24,461 bases of DNA, taken from NCBI GenBank assembly GCA_040002995.1, contig JBDUDK010000078.1, positions 1-24,461 on the forward strand, in the 5' to 3' direction. Position 1 is the stretch's first letter. The number at the start of each line of letters is the position of its first letter. The notes beneath the pieces are model-generated. The model was given only the letters and a program-made list of their open reading frames with translations. It did no database searches and had not been told where the DNA came from. Of this stretch, positions 1 to 8,039 are shown in pieces. The position numbers and the translations under genes were made by a program. Source of the DNA: JBDUDK01 sp040002995 (GTDB lineage Bacteria > Actinomycetota > Acidimicrobiia > Acidimicrobiales > Ilumatobacteraceae).

Positions 1-1068
1 TCCGCAGCGGCGGTGACGACCGCTGGTGGCTCGGCAACGACCGCCGCTGGGAGTGCGCTGGCCGACCTTGTCACCGCGTGCAAGGCGGAAGGGAAGGTGA
101 ATCTCATCGCTCTGCCCGACACGTGGGCGAACTACAAGGGCATCCTGCAGGCCTTCCGAGACAAATACCCCGACGTGAAGAACCCGGTCGCGAGCCCTGA
201 CATTTCGTCACAGGCGGAGCTCGACGCCGTCGTCAATCTCAAGGGTCAGGCCGACATGCCCGACGCCCTCGATGTGGGTCCCGCCAAGGCGCAGGCGGCG
301 ACCGACCAGGGACTCTGGGAGCCGTACACGCCCACCACGGCGGATCAAATACCGGAGGGACTAAGGAGCGCCGACGGCAATTGGGTGGCCGCCTACTACG
401 GCATCATCGCCATCACGACGAACACCAAAATCGTGACGAACGCTCCGAAGACATTCGCCGACCTGAAGAAGCCCGAATACAAGGGCAAGGTGGCGCTCAA
501 CGACGACCCACGCAAGGCAACGGCCGCTTTCGCGGGTGTGGTGGCCGCGGCTCTGGCGAACGGTGGCAGCGCCGACGACATCATGCCCGGCATCCAGTTC
601 TTCTCTGACCTGAAGAAGTCGGGGAATTTCGTGCCGATCAACATCACCAACGCCACGGTGCTCTCGGGTGAGACGCCGATCGCCATCGACTGGAGCTACA
701 ACGTCCCGGGTCTCGCCGCCGAGCTGCAGAAGGCCGGCCTCACTGTCGAGACGAACTTCCCCACTGACGGCATCTACGGCGGCTACTACTCACAGGGTGT
801 TGTCAAGGGATCACCTCACCAGAACTGCGCCAAGCTCTGGATAGAACACATCTTGTCCGACGAGGGCGCTCTCGGCTACATCCAGGGCGGCGCCATGCCG
901 GCCCGCTACGCCGAGCTCGTGAAGGCCGGCAAGGTCACCGCTGAGACCAAGAAGAACCTGCCCGCGGATGAGCTGATCGCCAAGGTCAAGTTCATGACTC
1001 CAGCGCAGATCGACAAGGCGAACAAGCTCCTCACCGACAAATGGGGGCCGATGGTCGCCGACGCCTGA
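1..1068 (+). CDS. ABC transporter substrate-binding protein, 5' end missing
   Basis: Extracytoplasmic solute receptor for the importer encoded directly downstream. The frame is open from base 1, so the start, signal peptide and presumed lipobox lie outside the window. The GTG at 13 lies inside an Ala/Thr/Gly-rich stretch typical of the linker just after an actinobacterial lipoprotein cysteine, so it is not a credible start. The remaining ~355 residues read as a periplasmic-binding-protein type II fold: VNLIALPDTWANY early, a hinge with AYYGIIAITTNTK, then FADLKKPEYKGKVAL and AIDWSYNVPG. The family is that of polyamine, iron and phosphonate receptors; the ligand cannot be read from the sequence. 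The stop lies 9 bp before the first permease start, so the genes are co-transcribed. Confidence 0.88.
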   Translation, partial: SAAAVTTAGGSATTAAGSALADLVTACKAEGKVNLIALPDTWANYKGILQAFRDKYPDVKNPVASPDISSQAELDAVVNLKGQADMPDALDVGPAKAQAATDQGLWEPYTPTTADQIPEGLRSADGNWVAAYYGIIAITTNTKIVTNAPKTFADLKKPEYKGKVALNDDPRKATAAFAGVVAAALANGGSADDIMPGIQFFSDLKKSGNFVPINITNATVLSGETPIAIDWSYNVPGLAAELQKAGLTVETNFPTDGIYGGYYSQGVVKGSPHQNCAKLWIEHILSDEGALGYIQGGAMPARYAELVKAGKVTAETKKNLPADELIAKVKFMTPAQIDKANKLLTDKWGPMVADA

Positions 1069-1077
1069 GGAGCACGG

Positions 1078-1977
1078 GTGACGACGGCGACTACTGCCGC
1101 AGTCGAGGGGGGCCGCACGGTTCGTGCGGCCCCCCGGATTCGACGCAGGCTTTCCTGGCTGGGGCTGGTTCCGTTCCTCGCGTTTCTACTCGTCTTCCTG
1201 CTGCTGCCGACCTACGGATTCGTGCGGAAGGCGTTTCTCGACGTGCACGACCATTTCACTTGGACGGGCATGAGCGACGCGGTCTCCAAGAATCGCACGG
1301 CCTTCCGTCAGTCGATTCAGCTGTCCGTCCTCACGGCCTTTCTGGGCGCGGTTCTGGGAACGCTCTTGGCCTACGCGGCGGCCACCGCCAAGCGGCCGAG
1401 ATGGCTGCGATCGCTCGTCAGCGCCTTCAGCGGAGTGGCCGCCAACATGGGGGGCGTCGTTTTGGCCTTTGCCTTCATCAGCCTGCTCGGGGCACAAGGC
1501 CTGGGAACCAAGATCCTCAAGACCATTGGCTTCGATCTCTATGGCGGCCGATTCCAGCTTTTCAGCTTCGCCGGTATTGCGACCGTGTACATGTACTTCC
1601 AGATCCCCCTCATGGTTCTCGTGACCCTGCCCGCCATCGACGGGCTGAAGGAGTCATGGCGTGAGGCATCGGCCAACCTCGGCGGCACGACGTGGACCTA
1701 CTGGCGCCGAGTCGGTCTTCCGGTGCTCATGCCGTCGATGCTGGGCGGCTTCATGCTGCTGTTCGCCAACGCCTTCAGCGCGTACGCCACCGCATTCGCG
1801 CTGAACGCCGGGGCGAACCTCGTGCCGGTAAAAATCTCCTACTACCTCCAAGGCGACATCTCCGGGAAATCGCCGATGCCGTTCGCCTTGGCCACATGGA
1901 TGATCATCTTCATGGCGCTCTCGATGGGTGCCTACTTTCTTCTGAGACGGAGAGCCGAGCGATGGCGATCGTCGTGA
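1078..1977 (+). CDS. ABC transporter permease (first subunit)
   Basis: Inner-membrane channel subunit of the importer, 299 aa from a GTG start 9 bp after the receptor gene. An Arg-rich cytoplasmic N-terminus precedes the first hydrophobic helix (SWLGLVPFLAFLLVFLLLP), followed by about five more membrane segments. The segment around residues 190-215 (ESWREASANLGGTTWTYWRR, then LPVLMP) fits the EAA loop that docks on the ATPase: E-A-x-x-x-G followed by a basic W/R run and LP. It belongs to the binding-protein-dependent permeases of the PotB/CysT type. Its 3' end overlaps the next permease by 16 bp. Substrate unknown. Confidence 0.9.
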   Translation: MTTATTAAVEGGRTVRAAPRIRRRLSWLGLVPFLAFLLVFLLLPTYGFVRKAFLDVHDHFTWTGMSDAVSKNRTAFRQSIQLSVLTAFLGAVLGTLLAYAAATAKRPRWLRSLVSAFSGVAANMGGVVLAFAFISLLGAQGLGTKILKTIGFDLYGGRFQLFSFAGIATVYMYFQIPLMVLVTLPAIDGLKESWREASANLGGTTWTYWRRVGLPVLMPSMLGGFMLLFANAFSAYATAFALNAGANLVPVKISYYLQGDISGKSPMPFALATWMIIFMALSMGAYFLLRRRAERWRSS

Positions 1978-2831
1978 CGGGGTCCCGGCCTGCGCACCGG
2001 TTCACGAGACGGCTGGGTCCCAATCTCATCCTGCTGGCAGCCACCGTTTTCTTCATCGCGCCGCTCCTATCGATGGCCCGATTCGCGTTGCAAAGCGTCC
2101 CTGTCATCAGCCTCGGCTGGTCGACCCTGTTCAAGCGCTGGTCGTGGGGCGCCATGACCGAGGCGTTTCACGAGCCCATGTTCGGATCCACCCTCACGCT
2201 GAGCCTCAAGCTCGCGGTCGGAACCGTCTTTCTCACGTTGTTGCTGCTCCTCCCAACGGCCCTCTTCGTACATCTCAGGTTGCCGAGGGCCCGCTCGCTT
2301 GTCGAGTTCCTCACCGTGCTGCCTTATGTAGTGCCGCCGATCGCCATCGTGGCCGGGGTGGCCGGGTTGTTCCGGCCGAACGCCCGCTGGTTTGTGAATT
2401 CCAACTATTCGCTCATCCCCTTCTACGTCGTGCTCGCGTTGCCGTTCACGTACCGCGCGATCGACGCCGGCATCAGAGCCATCGACGTGCGTACGTTGGT
2501 CGACGCATCGCGCAGTCTGGGCGCCGGCTGGGCGACGACCCTGCGCCGAGTGCTTATCCCCAACCTCTCCAGTGCCGTCGTCTCCTCGTCGTTTCTCACC
2601 GCCGCGGTGGTGCTCGGGGAGTTCACGATCGCCAACACGCTGTCGAAGCGAACGTTCCCCACTTTCACGCTCGAGTATGCCCAGAAGAGCTCGCAAGGCG
2701 GCATGGCGTTGGCGCTTCTCACGCTCGTCGCATCCACCGCGTTGCTCGGACTGTTCACCGTGTTTATCCGTCGCCGCGCCCGGCAGCGGGGAGCCGTCGT
2801 CGTCGTCAACGCGGCAGAGAGTCAGGCCTAG
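1962..2831 (+). CDS. ABC transporter permease (second subunit)
   Basis: Partner channel subunit, 289 aa. The start chosen is the ATG at 1962, which lies inside the end of the previous gene (16-bp overlap, different frame) and gives MAIVVTGSRP, a short basic lead before the first membrane helix (LGPNLILLAATVFFIAPLLS). The same frame stays open upstream to 1692, but that part runs antiparallel to nothing and duplicates the first permease in another frame, so it is shadow. The EAA-type loop is seen as LVDASRSLGAGWATTLRR followed by VLIPN (about residues 178-200). It ends in TAG directly abutting the ATPase start codon. PotC/CysW-like by position and length. Confidence 0.88.
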   Translation: MAIVVTGSRPAHRFTRRLGPNLILLAATVFFIAPLLSMARFALQSVPVISLGWSTLFKRWSWGAMTEAFHEPMFGSTLTLSLKLAVGTVFLTLLLLLPTALFVHLRLPRARSLVEFLTVLPYVVPPIAIVAGVAGLFRPNARWFVNSNYSLIPFYVVLALPFTYRAIDAGIRAIDVRTLVDASRSLGAGWATTLRRVLIPNLSSAVVSSSFLTAAVVLGEFTIANTLSKRTFPTFTLEYAQKSSQGGMALALLTLVASTALLGLFTVFIRRRARQRGAVVVVNAAESQA

Positions 2832-3902
2832 ATGAGCGCGCTCACCTTCACCGGCATCCGTAAGACCTTCGACAGCAACGTCGCTCTCGAGCACTTCGAC
2901 CTCGACATCAAAGAAGGGGAGCTGATCAGCCTTCTCGGACCATCGGGGTGTGGGAAGACCACGGTTCTACGCATTGCCGCCGGGTTCGAAGTTGCCGACT
3001 CTGGCACCGTTTCGGTCGCGGGGACCGACATCACGCATCTATCGGCTCATAAGCGCAATATGGGCATGGTCTTCCAGAGCTACAGCCTCTTCCCGAACCT
3101 GACCGTCGAACTCAATGTCGACTACGGCCTACGTACGCGCAAGATTGCGAGAGCCGAACGGGAGAGGCGGGTCAAAGAAATACTCGAGCTTGTGCAGCTC
3201 GACGCGATGGCCTCGCGTTACCCGCACCAACTCTCCGGCGGCCAGCAGCAGCGCGTTGCGCTCGCGCGAGCCCTCGCCGTTCAGCCGCGCGTGCTTTTGC
3301 TCGACGAGCCCCTCAGCGCCCTCGATGCAAAGGTCCGCGCTTCACTGCGCGCGGAGATCCGTCGCATTCAAACCGAGGTGGGGATCACCACGTTGTTCGT
3401 CACCCACGATCAAGAGGAGGCACTCGGCATCTCTGACCGCGTCGGCGTGATGTCGAACGGGCGTCTCGAGCAGTTGGCGACACCGCTCGACGTCTACCGC
3501 AATCCCGCGAGTGCGTTCGTTGCCCGCTTCGTCGGTTCGATGAACGAGCTTCCAGGGATGGTGACTGAACATGGCATGGTCGACATCGCGGGGTACAAGG
3601 TGGCGACCGCCGACGGCCTGAGCGTGGATGCCGGCGCGAACGTGATGCTCTTGGTGCGGCCGGAGGACCTCGCGGTGACCGCCTCGACTGAGATAGGGCT
3701 GCCGGGCACTGTTACGGCGTCCACGTTCCAGGGAGCGTCGACCGAGATCTCGGTGCGCCTCGACCGCCTCGACCGCCTGGTGACATCCTCGATGGCCAGC
3801 GCGGTGGCCCCGGTCGTGGCGGTCGGCCAACGGGTCGGTATAAGCGTCGACGCCCGGCGAGCGGTTTGGGAGCCCGCTCAGAGTTCAATGAACGGGCCGT
3901 GA
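2832..3902 (+). CDS. ABC transporter ATP-binding protein
   Basis: Energises the importer. 356 aa; the ATG follows the TAG of the second permease with no gap. The nucleotide-binding domain is complete: Walker A GPSGCGKTT at 36-44, Q-loop VFQSYSLFPN at 80-89, signature LSGGQQQ at 134-140, Walker B VLLLDEP at 154-160, D-loop SALD, and switch histidine H192 in THD. The C-terminal ~120 residues form a TOBE-like beta domain (VRPEDLAV, then FQGASTEISVRL), as in PotA/FbpC/UgpC-type importers. Residues of the accessory domain do not tell the substrate. Downstream, 3924-3937 can form a small GGTCG/CGACC hairpin, without a T-run. Confidence 0.95.
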   Translation: MSALTFTGIRKTFDSNVALEHFDLDIKEGELISLLGPSGCGKTTVLRIAAGFEVADSGTVSVAGTDITHLSAHKRNMGMVFQSYSLFPNLTVELNVDYGLRTRKIARAERERRVKEILELVQLDAMASRYPHQLSGGQQQRVALARALAVQPRVLLLDEPLSALDAKVRASLRAEIRRIQTEVGITTLFVTHDQEEALGISDRVGVMSNGRLEQLATPLDVYRNPASAFVARFVGSMNELPGMVTEHGMVDIAGYKVATADGLSVDAGANVMLLVRPEDLAVTASTEIGLPGTVTASTFQGASTEISVRLDRLDRLVTSSMASAVAPVVAVGQRVGISVDARRAVWEPAQSSMNGP

Positions 3903-3950
3903 GATGCGGCGTACCGCGGCATTGGTCGACGCCGACCGGCCGGCGATTTG

Positions 3951-3956
3951 TACGCT
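3951..3956 (+). promoter_or_regulatory. -10 hexamer for a leaderless transcript
   Basis: TACGCT fits the actinobacterial TANNNT -10 consensus and stands 6 nt before the ATG at 3963. No Shine-Dalgarno sequence is present, so transcription would begin at or next to the start codon. Confidence 0.5.
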
Positions 3957-3962
3957 GGCTCC

Positions 3963-4574
3963 ATGACGATTATTCGGACGGTCGAAGAGCTTGCGGAGAT
4001 TTACGGCGAGCCGGTGCCCACGTCGATCATCAAGGAACTCGACCGCATCTCCGACGACCATCGACAGTTCATCGAGGCGGCGCCGTTCGTCATCGTCGCG
4101 ACATCGGGTCCTGAAGGGCTCGACTGCTCGCCGAGGGGCGACCCGGCGGGATTCGTTCGCGTCGTCGATGACAAGACGCTGTTGATCCCCGACCGTCGGG
4201 GCAACAATCGGGTCGACTCGCTCTCGAACCTGGTGCGCGATCCGAGAATCGCGCTGCTCTTTCTGATCCCTGGCATCGGTGAGACGTTGCGAGCCAACGG
4301 CCGAGCTGTGCTGTCGTCTGATCTCGAACTTCGTGAGAACTTCGCGATCGGTTCGAAGGTGCCGGCTTGCGTCATCGTGGTCACCGTCGAGAGCGTGTAC
4401 ACGCAATGCCCGAAGGCGATCATTCGTTCAAAGCTTTGGGATCCCGAAACACAGATCCCGCGGTCGGCCTTGCCGAGCGCTGGCCAGATACTCCACAACA
4501 TCACGGGCGGCGAGATCGGTGGTGAGGCGTGGGATGACGCCTACGCCGAGCGCGTGAAGCAGACGATCTACTGA
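3963..4574 (+). CDS. FMN-dependent split-barrel (PPOX-type) flavoprotein, DR_2398/MSMEG_1061-like
   Basis: 203 aa, a pyridoxamine-5'-phosphate-oxidase-like FMN-binding protein of the subfamily with signature SPRGDPAGFVRV, then LLIPDRRGNNRVDSL and FLIPGIGETLRANGRA. I recognise the subfamily from these motifs; its substrates are unknown. The core barrel lies at about residues 40-150, followed by a helical tail containing CPKAIIRSKLWDP, also characteristic. The ATG at 3963 is preferred over a TTG five codons upstream because the TANNNT hexamer would overlap the longer reading. It stands alone between the ABC operon and a hypothetical gene. Confidence 0.87.
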   Translation: MTIIRTVEELAEIYGEPVPTSIIKELDRISDDHRQFIEAAPFVIVATSGPEGLDCSPRGDPAGFVRVVDDKTLLIPDRRGNNRVDSLSNLVRDPRIALLFLIPGIGETLRANGRAVLSSDLELRENFAIGSKVPACVIVVTVESVYTQCPKAIIRSKLWDPETQIPRSALPSAGQILHNITGGEIGGEAWDDAYAERVKQTIY

Positions 4575-4594
4575 GCCGCAACCGCGGTCGCAGG

Positions 4595-4600
4595 TAACGT
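4595..4600 (+). promoter_or_regulatory. -10 hexamer for a leaderless transcript
   Basis: TAACGT stands 7 nt before the GTG at 4608, with no Shine-Dalgarno sequence between. It is the same arrangement as at 3951. Confidence 0.4.
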
Positions 4601-4607
4601 TCGTGCG

Positions 4608-5198
4608 GTGGCCCGCTTCAACCCTGCAGCCCGTGCCGGCCGCATGGCGCGTGCCGTCACGACGAAGAGTTGGACGGCGAAGGCCAAGCGAGCCGCCGGT
4701 TCGCTAAAGGCCGAGTACCAGGCAGGCAAGGTGGGCGACGATTCGCCCGCGATGCCGATTTGGCCGACCCCGAAGGAGCAGTTGGACAAGCTGCTCGGCC
4801 TGCTGAGCTCGACTCGATCAGCCTCGCCGCCGCCGGCAGAGGAACTCGAGACTGATGCGCAAGAGGTGACACAGGCGCTTCGTGGTGTCGACTGGGCCAG
4901 TGTGCGAGCGGCGACGGCCGCGCGGACGAGCGACGCGTCGCGAGCGATGCGGTCAGCAGCCGAACGGGTCGACTGGACGAAGGTGCAGCCGATCGCCGCG
5001 CAAGTGTCGAGAGCGTTGATCGCCGCGGCTGCATCCGGTCAGCTCCCCCTCGGTGGACGCCTGGGCACAACCTTTGCGAGGGCGATCGCCAATCAGGGCG
5101 GGCTCGGACAGCGCGTCGCGGCCAGTCTCGATGCCGAGAACGAATCGCTACCCGAGGAGTACCACAAGGCGATCGATACGACCGCCACCGAAATCTGA
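4608..5198 (+). CDS. Hypothetical protein with paired VDW-containing helices
   Basis: 196 aa from GTG. I do not recognise the family. The N-terminal 40 residues are strongly basic and Ala-rich (NPAARAGRMARAV, KAKRAAGSLKAEY), followed by a Pro-containing stretch (MPIWPTPKEQLDKLLGLL). The second half is predicted helical, with two copies of a V-D-W-x-x-V motif (RGVDWASVRAAT at about 92 and ERVDWTKVQPIA at about 123). No signal peptide or long hydrophobic helix is evident; one moderately hydrophobic Ala-rich stretch lies near residues 135-155. Third-position GC is high throughout, which supports real coding. It converges on the Clp-N gene, leaving 95 bp between stops. Confidence 0.65.
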   Translation: MARFNPAARAGRMARAVTTKSWTAKAKRAAGSLKAEYQAGKVGDDSPAMPIWPTPKEQLDKLLGLLSSTRSASPPPAEELETDAQEVTQALRGVDWASVRAATAARTSDASRAMRSAAERVDWTKVQPIAAQVSRALIAAAASGQLPLGGRLGTTFARAIANQGGLGQRVAASLDAENESLPEEYHKAIDTTATEI

Positions 5199-5293
5199 GC
5201 TACGGGTTGGGCACCAGCCCGATGTCGCCCTCCAGAAGGATCGCCACCTCGCCCGGCTGGCGAGATCGCCGGCGTCCCAGGCGCCGTGACGGA

Positions 5294-5950
5294 TCACGTA
5301 ATTCCCAGGAGTGCGCCACACGCACCGCAGGAGAACAGGGTGACTTGGCGCGCGCCGCCGTCGCCCGACGCCAGTACGTCGCGGTACGCGACATCGTCGA
5401 GCGGCGCGGTACACGATGGACATGTCACAGGCGTCGCGTGGAATTCGTCGCCTGCGGCCGTCTGGCCGCTCGAGGGAAGATCGAGCACTTCGAGCGAGGA
5501 GCGCAGACGCTCCACATCGAGTCCGAGCCCGCGCAGCACCTGCCCCGCGTTGCCTTCGACATCGAGCACGCCCAGCAACACGTGCTCGCTCGCGACGGCG
5601 TCCGCGTGGCGCGCGTGCGAAAACCGCACTGATCGCCCGAGCGCGCGAGCGGCACGAGCCGTGCGGGGGAGCGGACGGGCCAGTCGACTGCTGTCTCCGA
5701 GCGTGCCGCCAACGGCTTCGCTCACCTTGTGACGAGCCGCGGCGATGGTTACTCCTGCCTCGCTCAATACCTTCGCCGCACCACTGCCGTCGTTCGCGAG
5801 GAGACCGAGCAGCAAGTGTTCGGTGCCGACGCGGTCATGACCGAGTCCGCATGCCTCGACCTCAGCCAACGTGACGGCTCGGCGCGCGTCGGCCGCGAAA
5901 CCTCGCAGCTCCTCGGGCTCGAGACGACCGTCAGCCACGATCGCCATCAT
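5294..5950 (-). CDS. Clp N-terminal domain protein with C-terminal zinc ribbon, no ATPase domain
   Basis: 218 aa from the ATG at 5950 (a second ATG follows at 5947). The frame extends further upstream but would run into the divergent gene. Two Clp-N repeats are visible: VGTEHLLLGLLANDGSGAAK at 41-60, and SEHVLLGVLDVEGNAGQVLR at 121-140. In ClpA/ClpC this domain receives substrates and adaptors. Here it is followed not by AAA modules but by a zinc-ribbon-like pair, C177-x2-C180 and C208-x2-C211. Related stand-alone Clp-N proteins occur in Actinobacteria, and an adaptor or modulator of ClpC is a reasonable inference. The frame ends just after the second CxxC, and coding-like sequence continues in other frames to 5200. 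Confidence 0.85.
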   Translation of the reverse strand: MMAIVADGRLEPEELRGFAADARRAVTLAEVEACGLGHDRVGTEHLLLGLLANDGSGAAKVLSEAGVTIAAARHKVSEAVGGTLGDSSRLARPLPRTARAARALGRSVRFSHARHADAVASEHVLLGVLDVEGNAGQVLRGLGLDVERLRSSLEVLDLPSSGQTAAGDEFHATPVTCPSCTAPLDDVAYRDVLASGDGGARQVTLFSCGACGALLGIT

Positions 5951-5966
5951 GGCAGTATTGCCCTCA

Positions 5967-6365
5967 ATGATCGACCTTGACTCTGCGAGATACGTATCGC
6001 TCACCACGTTCAAGAAGGATGGATCTCCCAAGGCCACACCCGTGTGGATCACGGGGACAGCTGGCTCCTATCTGTTCACGACGGGTGACAAGGCGTGGAA
6101 GACGCGACGACTGCGTCGGAACCCCGCGGTCCAAGTGCAGCTCTGTGACATGCGCGGCCGTGTCAAGCCGAACACCGCGATCTATAAGGGTACGGGCGAG
6201 GTACAGACCGGAGCGGAGTCCGTCGCGACCGCCGAGCGCGCCCTGGCCTCGAAGTACGGATGGCAGTTCAAGGCCGCTCAGGTAGTCGACGCGGTGAAGC
6301 TGAAGTTGGGTCGCGGCGCCAAGCAAGAAGTAGTAGCCATCCACCTCACGCTCGACGAGAGCTGA
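5967..6365 (+). CDS. PPOX-class F420-dependent (Rv2061-like) enzyme
   Basis: 132 aa from ATG 5967, or 138 aa from ATG 5949, which would overlap the start of the divergent Clp-N gene. The sequence opens with DLDSARYVSLTTFKKDGSPK and continues ATPVWITGTAGSYLFTTGDK, then KTRRLRRNPAVQVQLCDMRG. This is the hallmark of the small split-barrel proteins related to mycobacterial Rv2061, which bind F420 rather than FMN. The likely role is an F420H2-dependent reductase of unknown substrate. The shorter start is preferred because family members usually begin with an acidic helix followed by ARYV. It converges with the VOC gene, with only 5 bp between stops. Confidence 0.85.
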   Translation: MIDLDSARYVSLTTFKKDGSPKATPVWITGTAGSYLFTTGDKAWKTRRLRRNPAVQVQLCDMRGRVKPNTAIYKGTGEVQTGAESVATAERALASKYGWQFKAAQVVDAVKLKLGRGAKQEVVAIHLTLDES

Positions 6366-6370
6366 CCGGC

Positions 6371-6772
6371 TCAGTCGATCTGCAGGAACTCGACCCAGTT
6401 GCCGTCGGGGTCCTCGACGATCGCGATCTGCACGCCCGGTCGGAAAACTCGTACGGGCACGGCGACGCGATAGCCAGCCGCCTCGCAGCTCTTGGTGAGC
6501 TCTTCGATGTTCGAAACAGAGATCGTCCAGTAGCGGTAGCCGTAGCCGCCGGGGATTCCACCGGGAGGCGCCTTGGCCGCCGGCGGCTTCTCGAGGTGCA
6601 CGAGCTTGATGAGGCTCGTGCCACACATGAGTCGGTACATCTTCCCGCCCGGCATCGGCATCTCACCGACCGCCTCAAACCCGAGCGTGTCGCGATAGAA
6701 CGCCAGCGCGGCGTCGGCGTCGCTGACGACGATGCCAAGGTCGATCGAATCCTTTGTGAGTGCGACGCCCAC
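6371..6772 (-). CDS. VOC (glyoxalase/bleomycin resistance) family protein
   Basis: 133 aa from GTG 6772, preceded by a strong GGGGAGG Shine-Dalgarno. A single vicinal-oxygen-chelate domain: first beta-alpha unit DLGIVVSDADAALAFYRDTL followed by GFE, and the last strand VEDPDGNWVEFLQI carrying the conserved metal-ligand glutamate. The first-strand position that is usually His is not obviously His here, so metal binding is uncertain. The fold covers glyoxalase, dioxygenase and antibiotic-binding proteins, so substrate cannot be given. Although it follows the DUF4097 gene by 38 bp, a TAGGTT hexamer at 6799-6804 suggests its own promoter. Confidence 0.85.
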   Translation of the reverse strand: MGVALTKDSIDLGIVVSDADAALAFYRDTLGFEAVGEMPMPGGKMYRLMCGTSLIKLVHLEKPPAAKAPPGGIPGGYGYRYWTISVSNIEELTKSCEAAGYRVAVPVRVFRPGVQIAIVEDPDGNWVEFLQID

Positions 6773-6798
6773 GGCTTCCTCCCCGAAGTAGAGGACGG

Positions 6799-6804
6799 AA
6801 CCTA
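6799..6804 (-). promoter_or_regulatory. -10 hexamer upstream of the VOC gene
   Basis: TAGGTT on the minus strand matches TANNNT and lies about 27 nt before the GTG at 6772. It leaves a short leader holding the GGGGAGG ribosome binding site at 6778-6784. Confidence 0.35.
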
Positions 6805-6810
6805 CCGGAT

Positions 6811-7590
6811 TCAGCTGGCGCGCTCGATTCTGATGTCGCCCGAGACTGTGCGCACGCGCACACGCACGGCCCGCCGGTCGGTCGACGCGTCGGCGGGGGC
6901 AGGGTCGGGCAGTCTCGTGCTTCCACTCAACGTCGAGATGTCGGGATTCACTCGGATCCCGCTGGGAAGGCCGAGTTGGATGTCGCCTGAGACGGTCTTG
7001 ATCGCGATCTCGTCGCCGTCACAACGGCCGATCGACACGTCGCCGCTCACGGTGCCGACTTCGAGGCCGCCACCAACTCGATTCACTCGCATGTCGCCCG
7101 AAGCCGTGGAGGCCGACAGCCGGCCGCCCACCCGCTTGATCGTGAGGTCGCCGGTTGCGGTGTTGAGCGTCGCGTCACCCTCCGACTCGCCGATGCGAGC
7201 GTCACCCGACGCCGTGGTGAGCTCGAGGCGGGCGACCTGCTCGGCCTCAACATCGCCGGACGCCGTGCGCAGCCGGGCGACACCGAGGGCGCCCCGCAAC
7301 TTCACGTCGGCCGAGGCACCGTTCACGTTCACGTCACTGCCGGTCGGCACGCGCACAACCACTTGAACGTTGCGGCCGCGCGAAAGCCATCGTGAAGGCT
7401 GCCGCACGGAGACAACGTCTCCCATCTGCGCCACCTCGAAGTCGTCGGCATCGGCGGCATCGATCAACACGGAAACGGAACCGGGCTCTCCGACGTTGAC
7501 CTGGATGGTGCCGGTGGGCACGTTGATCTCGACGTGGGCCTGTTCACCAACGGTGAAAGTCTCGTCACGCCTCACAAGCGAAAGTCTCAC
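6811..7590 (-). CDS. DUF4097-family beta-strand repeat protein
   Basis: 259 aa. Eight repeats of T-x-[ST]-G-[DS] about 18-20 residues apart (TASGDVEAE, TASGDARIG, TATGDLTIK, TASGDMRVN, TVSGDVSIG, TVSGDIQLG, TLSGSTRLP, TVSGDIRIE) define the repeated-strand DUF4097 fold, a predicted beta-solenoid. No signal peptide or membrane segment is visible, so it should be cytoplasmic, as is common for actinobacterial members encoded beside small regulators. Function in the family is not established. Its GTG start overlaps the stop of the ribbon-helix-helix gene by 4 bp (GTGA), so the two are translationally coupled. Confidence 0.88.
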   Translation of the reverse strand: MRLSLVRRDETFTVGEQAHVEINVPTGTIQVNVGEPGSVSVLIDAADADDFEVAQMGDVVSVRQPSRWLSRGRNVQVVVRVPTGSDVNVNGASADVKLRGALGVARLRTASGDVEAEQVARLELTTASGDARIGESEGDATLNTATGDLTIKRVGGRLSASTASGDMRVNRVGGGLEVGTVSGDVSIGRCDGDEIAIKTVSGDIQLGLPSGIRVNPDISTLSGSTRLPDPAPADASTDRRAVRVRVRTVSGDIRIERAS

Positions 7591-8036
7591 AGATCGAAGC
7601 TTTGCGTGACCTTGCTGCCGGGGACTCCAGGACGGCGAGCCCTCTTGCTCAACGCATCAACCACCCAACCATTGACCGACTCACCGTCGTCGCCGGCGGC
7701 ATCTTCGATCCACTGTTTCAGCGTGGGAGGAAGCCGCAACGTGATTCGCGCGTCGAACTCTTCGGCCGACGGTCTCTCGGAGGGCGCACGCGCGTCGGAG
7801 ACACGAAGACTGGGATCACCGTCGGAGATAACGACGTCGACGGAGTGGTCGGGCAACTGTGCGCTCACTTCCGCCGCCGCCTGCTGAGCAAGGTCCATCG
7901 CGGCGAGCCGTAGCGCGGGCCCGATCGCGTCGACCAATTGGTCGATCGCCGCGTCGACCGACGGGTCGGCCGCCGCGAGGGCACTGTGATTGAGCAGGGC
8001 CGCCTGAAGGGAGTTGATGACCGGCTGGACGTGCAT
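7587..8036 (-). CDS. Ribbon-helix-helix domain protein, probable autoregulator
   Basis: 149 aa from ATG 8036. The C-terminal part (about 105-140) reads ARITLRLPPTLKQWIEDAAG followed by ESVNGWVVDALSKRARR, which is the strand-helix-helix pattern of Arc/MetJ/CopG-type DNA-binding domains (HicB C-terminal type). The N-terminal 90 residues are an Ala-rich helical region with no recognised family. The start lies one codon after the TGA of the 35-aa peptide, in the same frame, without its own Shine-Dalgarno, so re-initiation is likely. Coupled downstream to the DUF4097 gene by a 4-bp overlap. A role as repressor at the palindrome around 8190 is inference. Confidence 0.8.
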   Translation of the reverse strand: MHVQPVINSLQAALLNHSALAAADPSVDAAIDQLVDAIGPALRLAAMDLAQQAAAEVSAQLPDHSVDVVISDGDPSLRVSDARAPSERPSAEEFDARITLRLPPTLKQWIEDAAGDDGESVNGWVVDALSKRARRPGVPGSKVTQSFDL

Positions 8037-8039
8037 CGA

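Noticed and set aside
2067..2894. A 275-codon minus-strand frame across the permease/ATPase junction
   Set aside because: It lies opposite two certain ABC genes and has an Arg/Glu/Gly-rich shadow composition with no motif.
3905..3945. Rho-independent terminator after the ABC operon
   Set aside because: A GGTCG/CGACC hairpin exists at 3924-3937, but the stem is short and no T-run follows, so it is not listed as a terminator.
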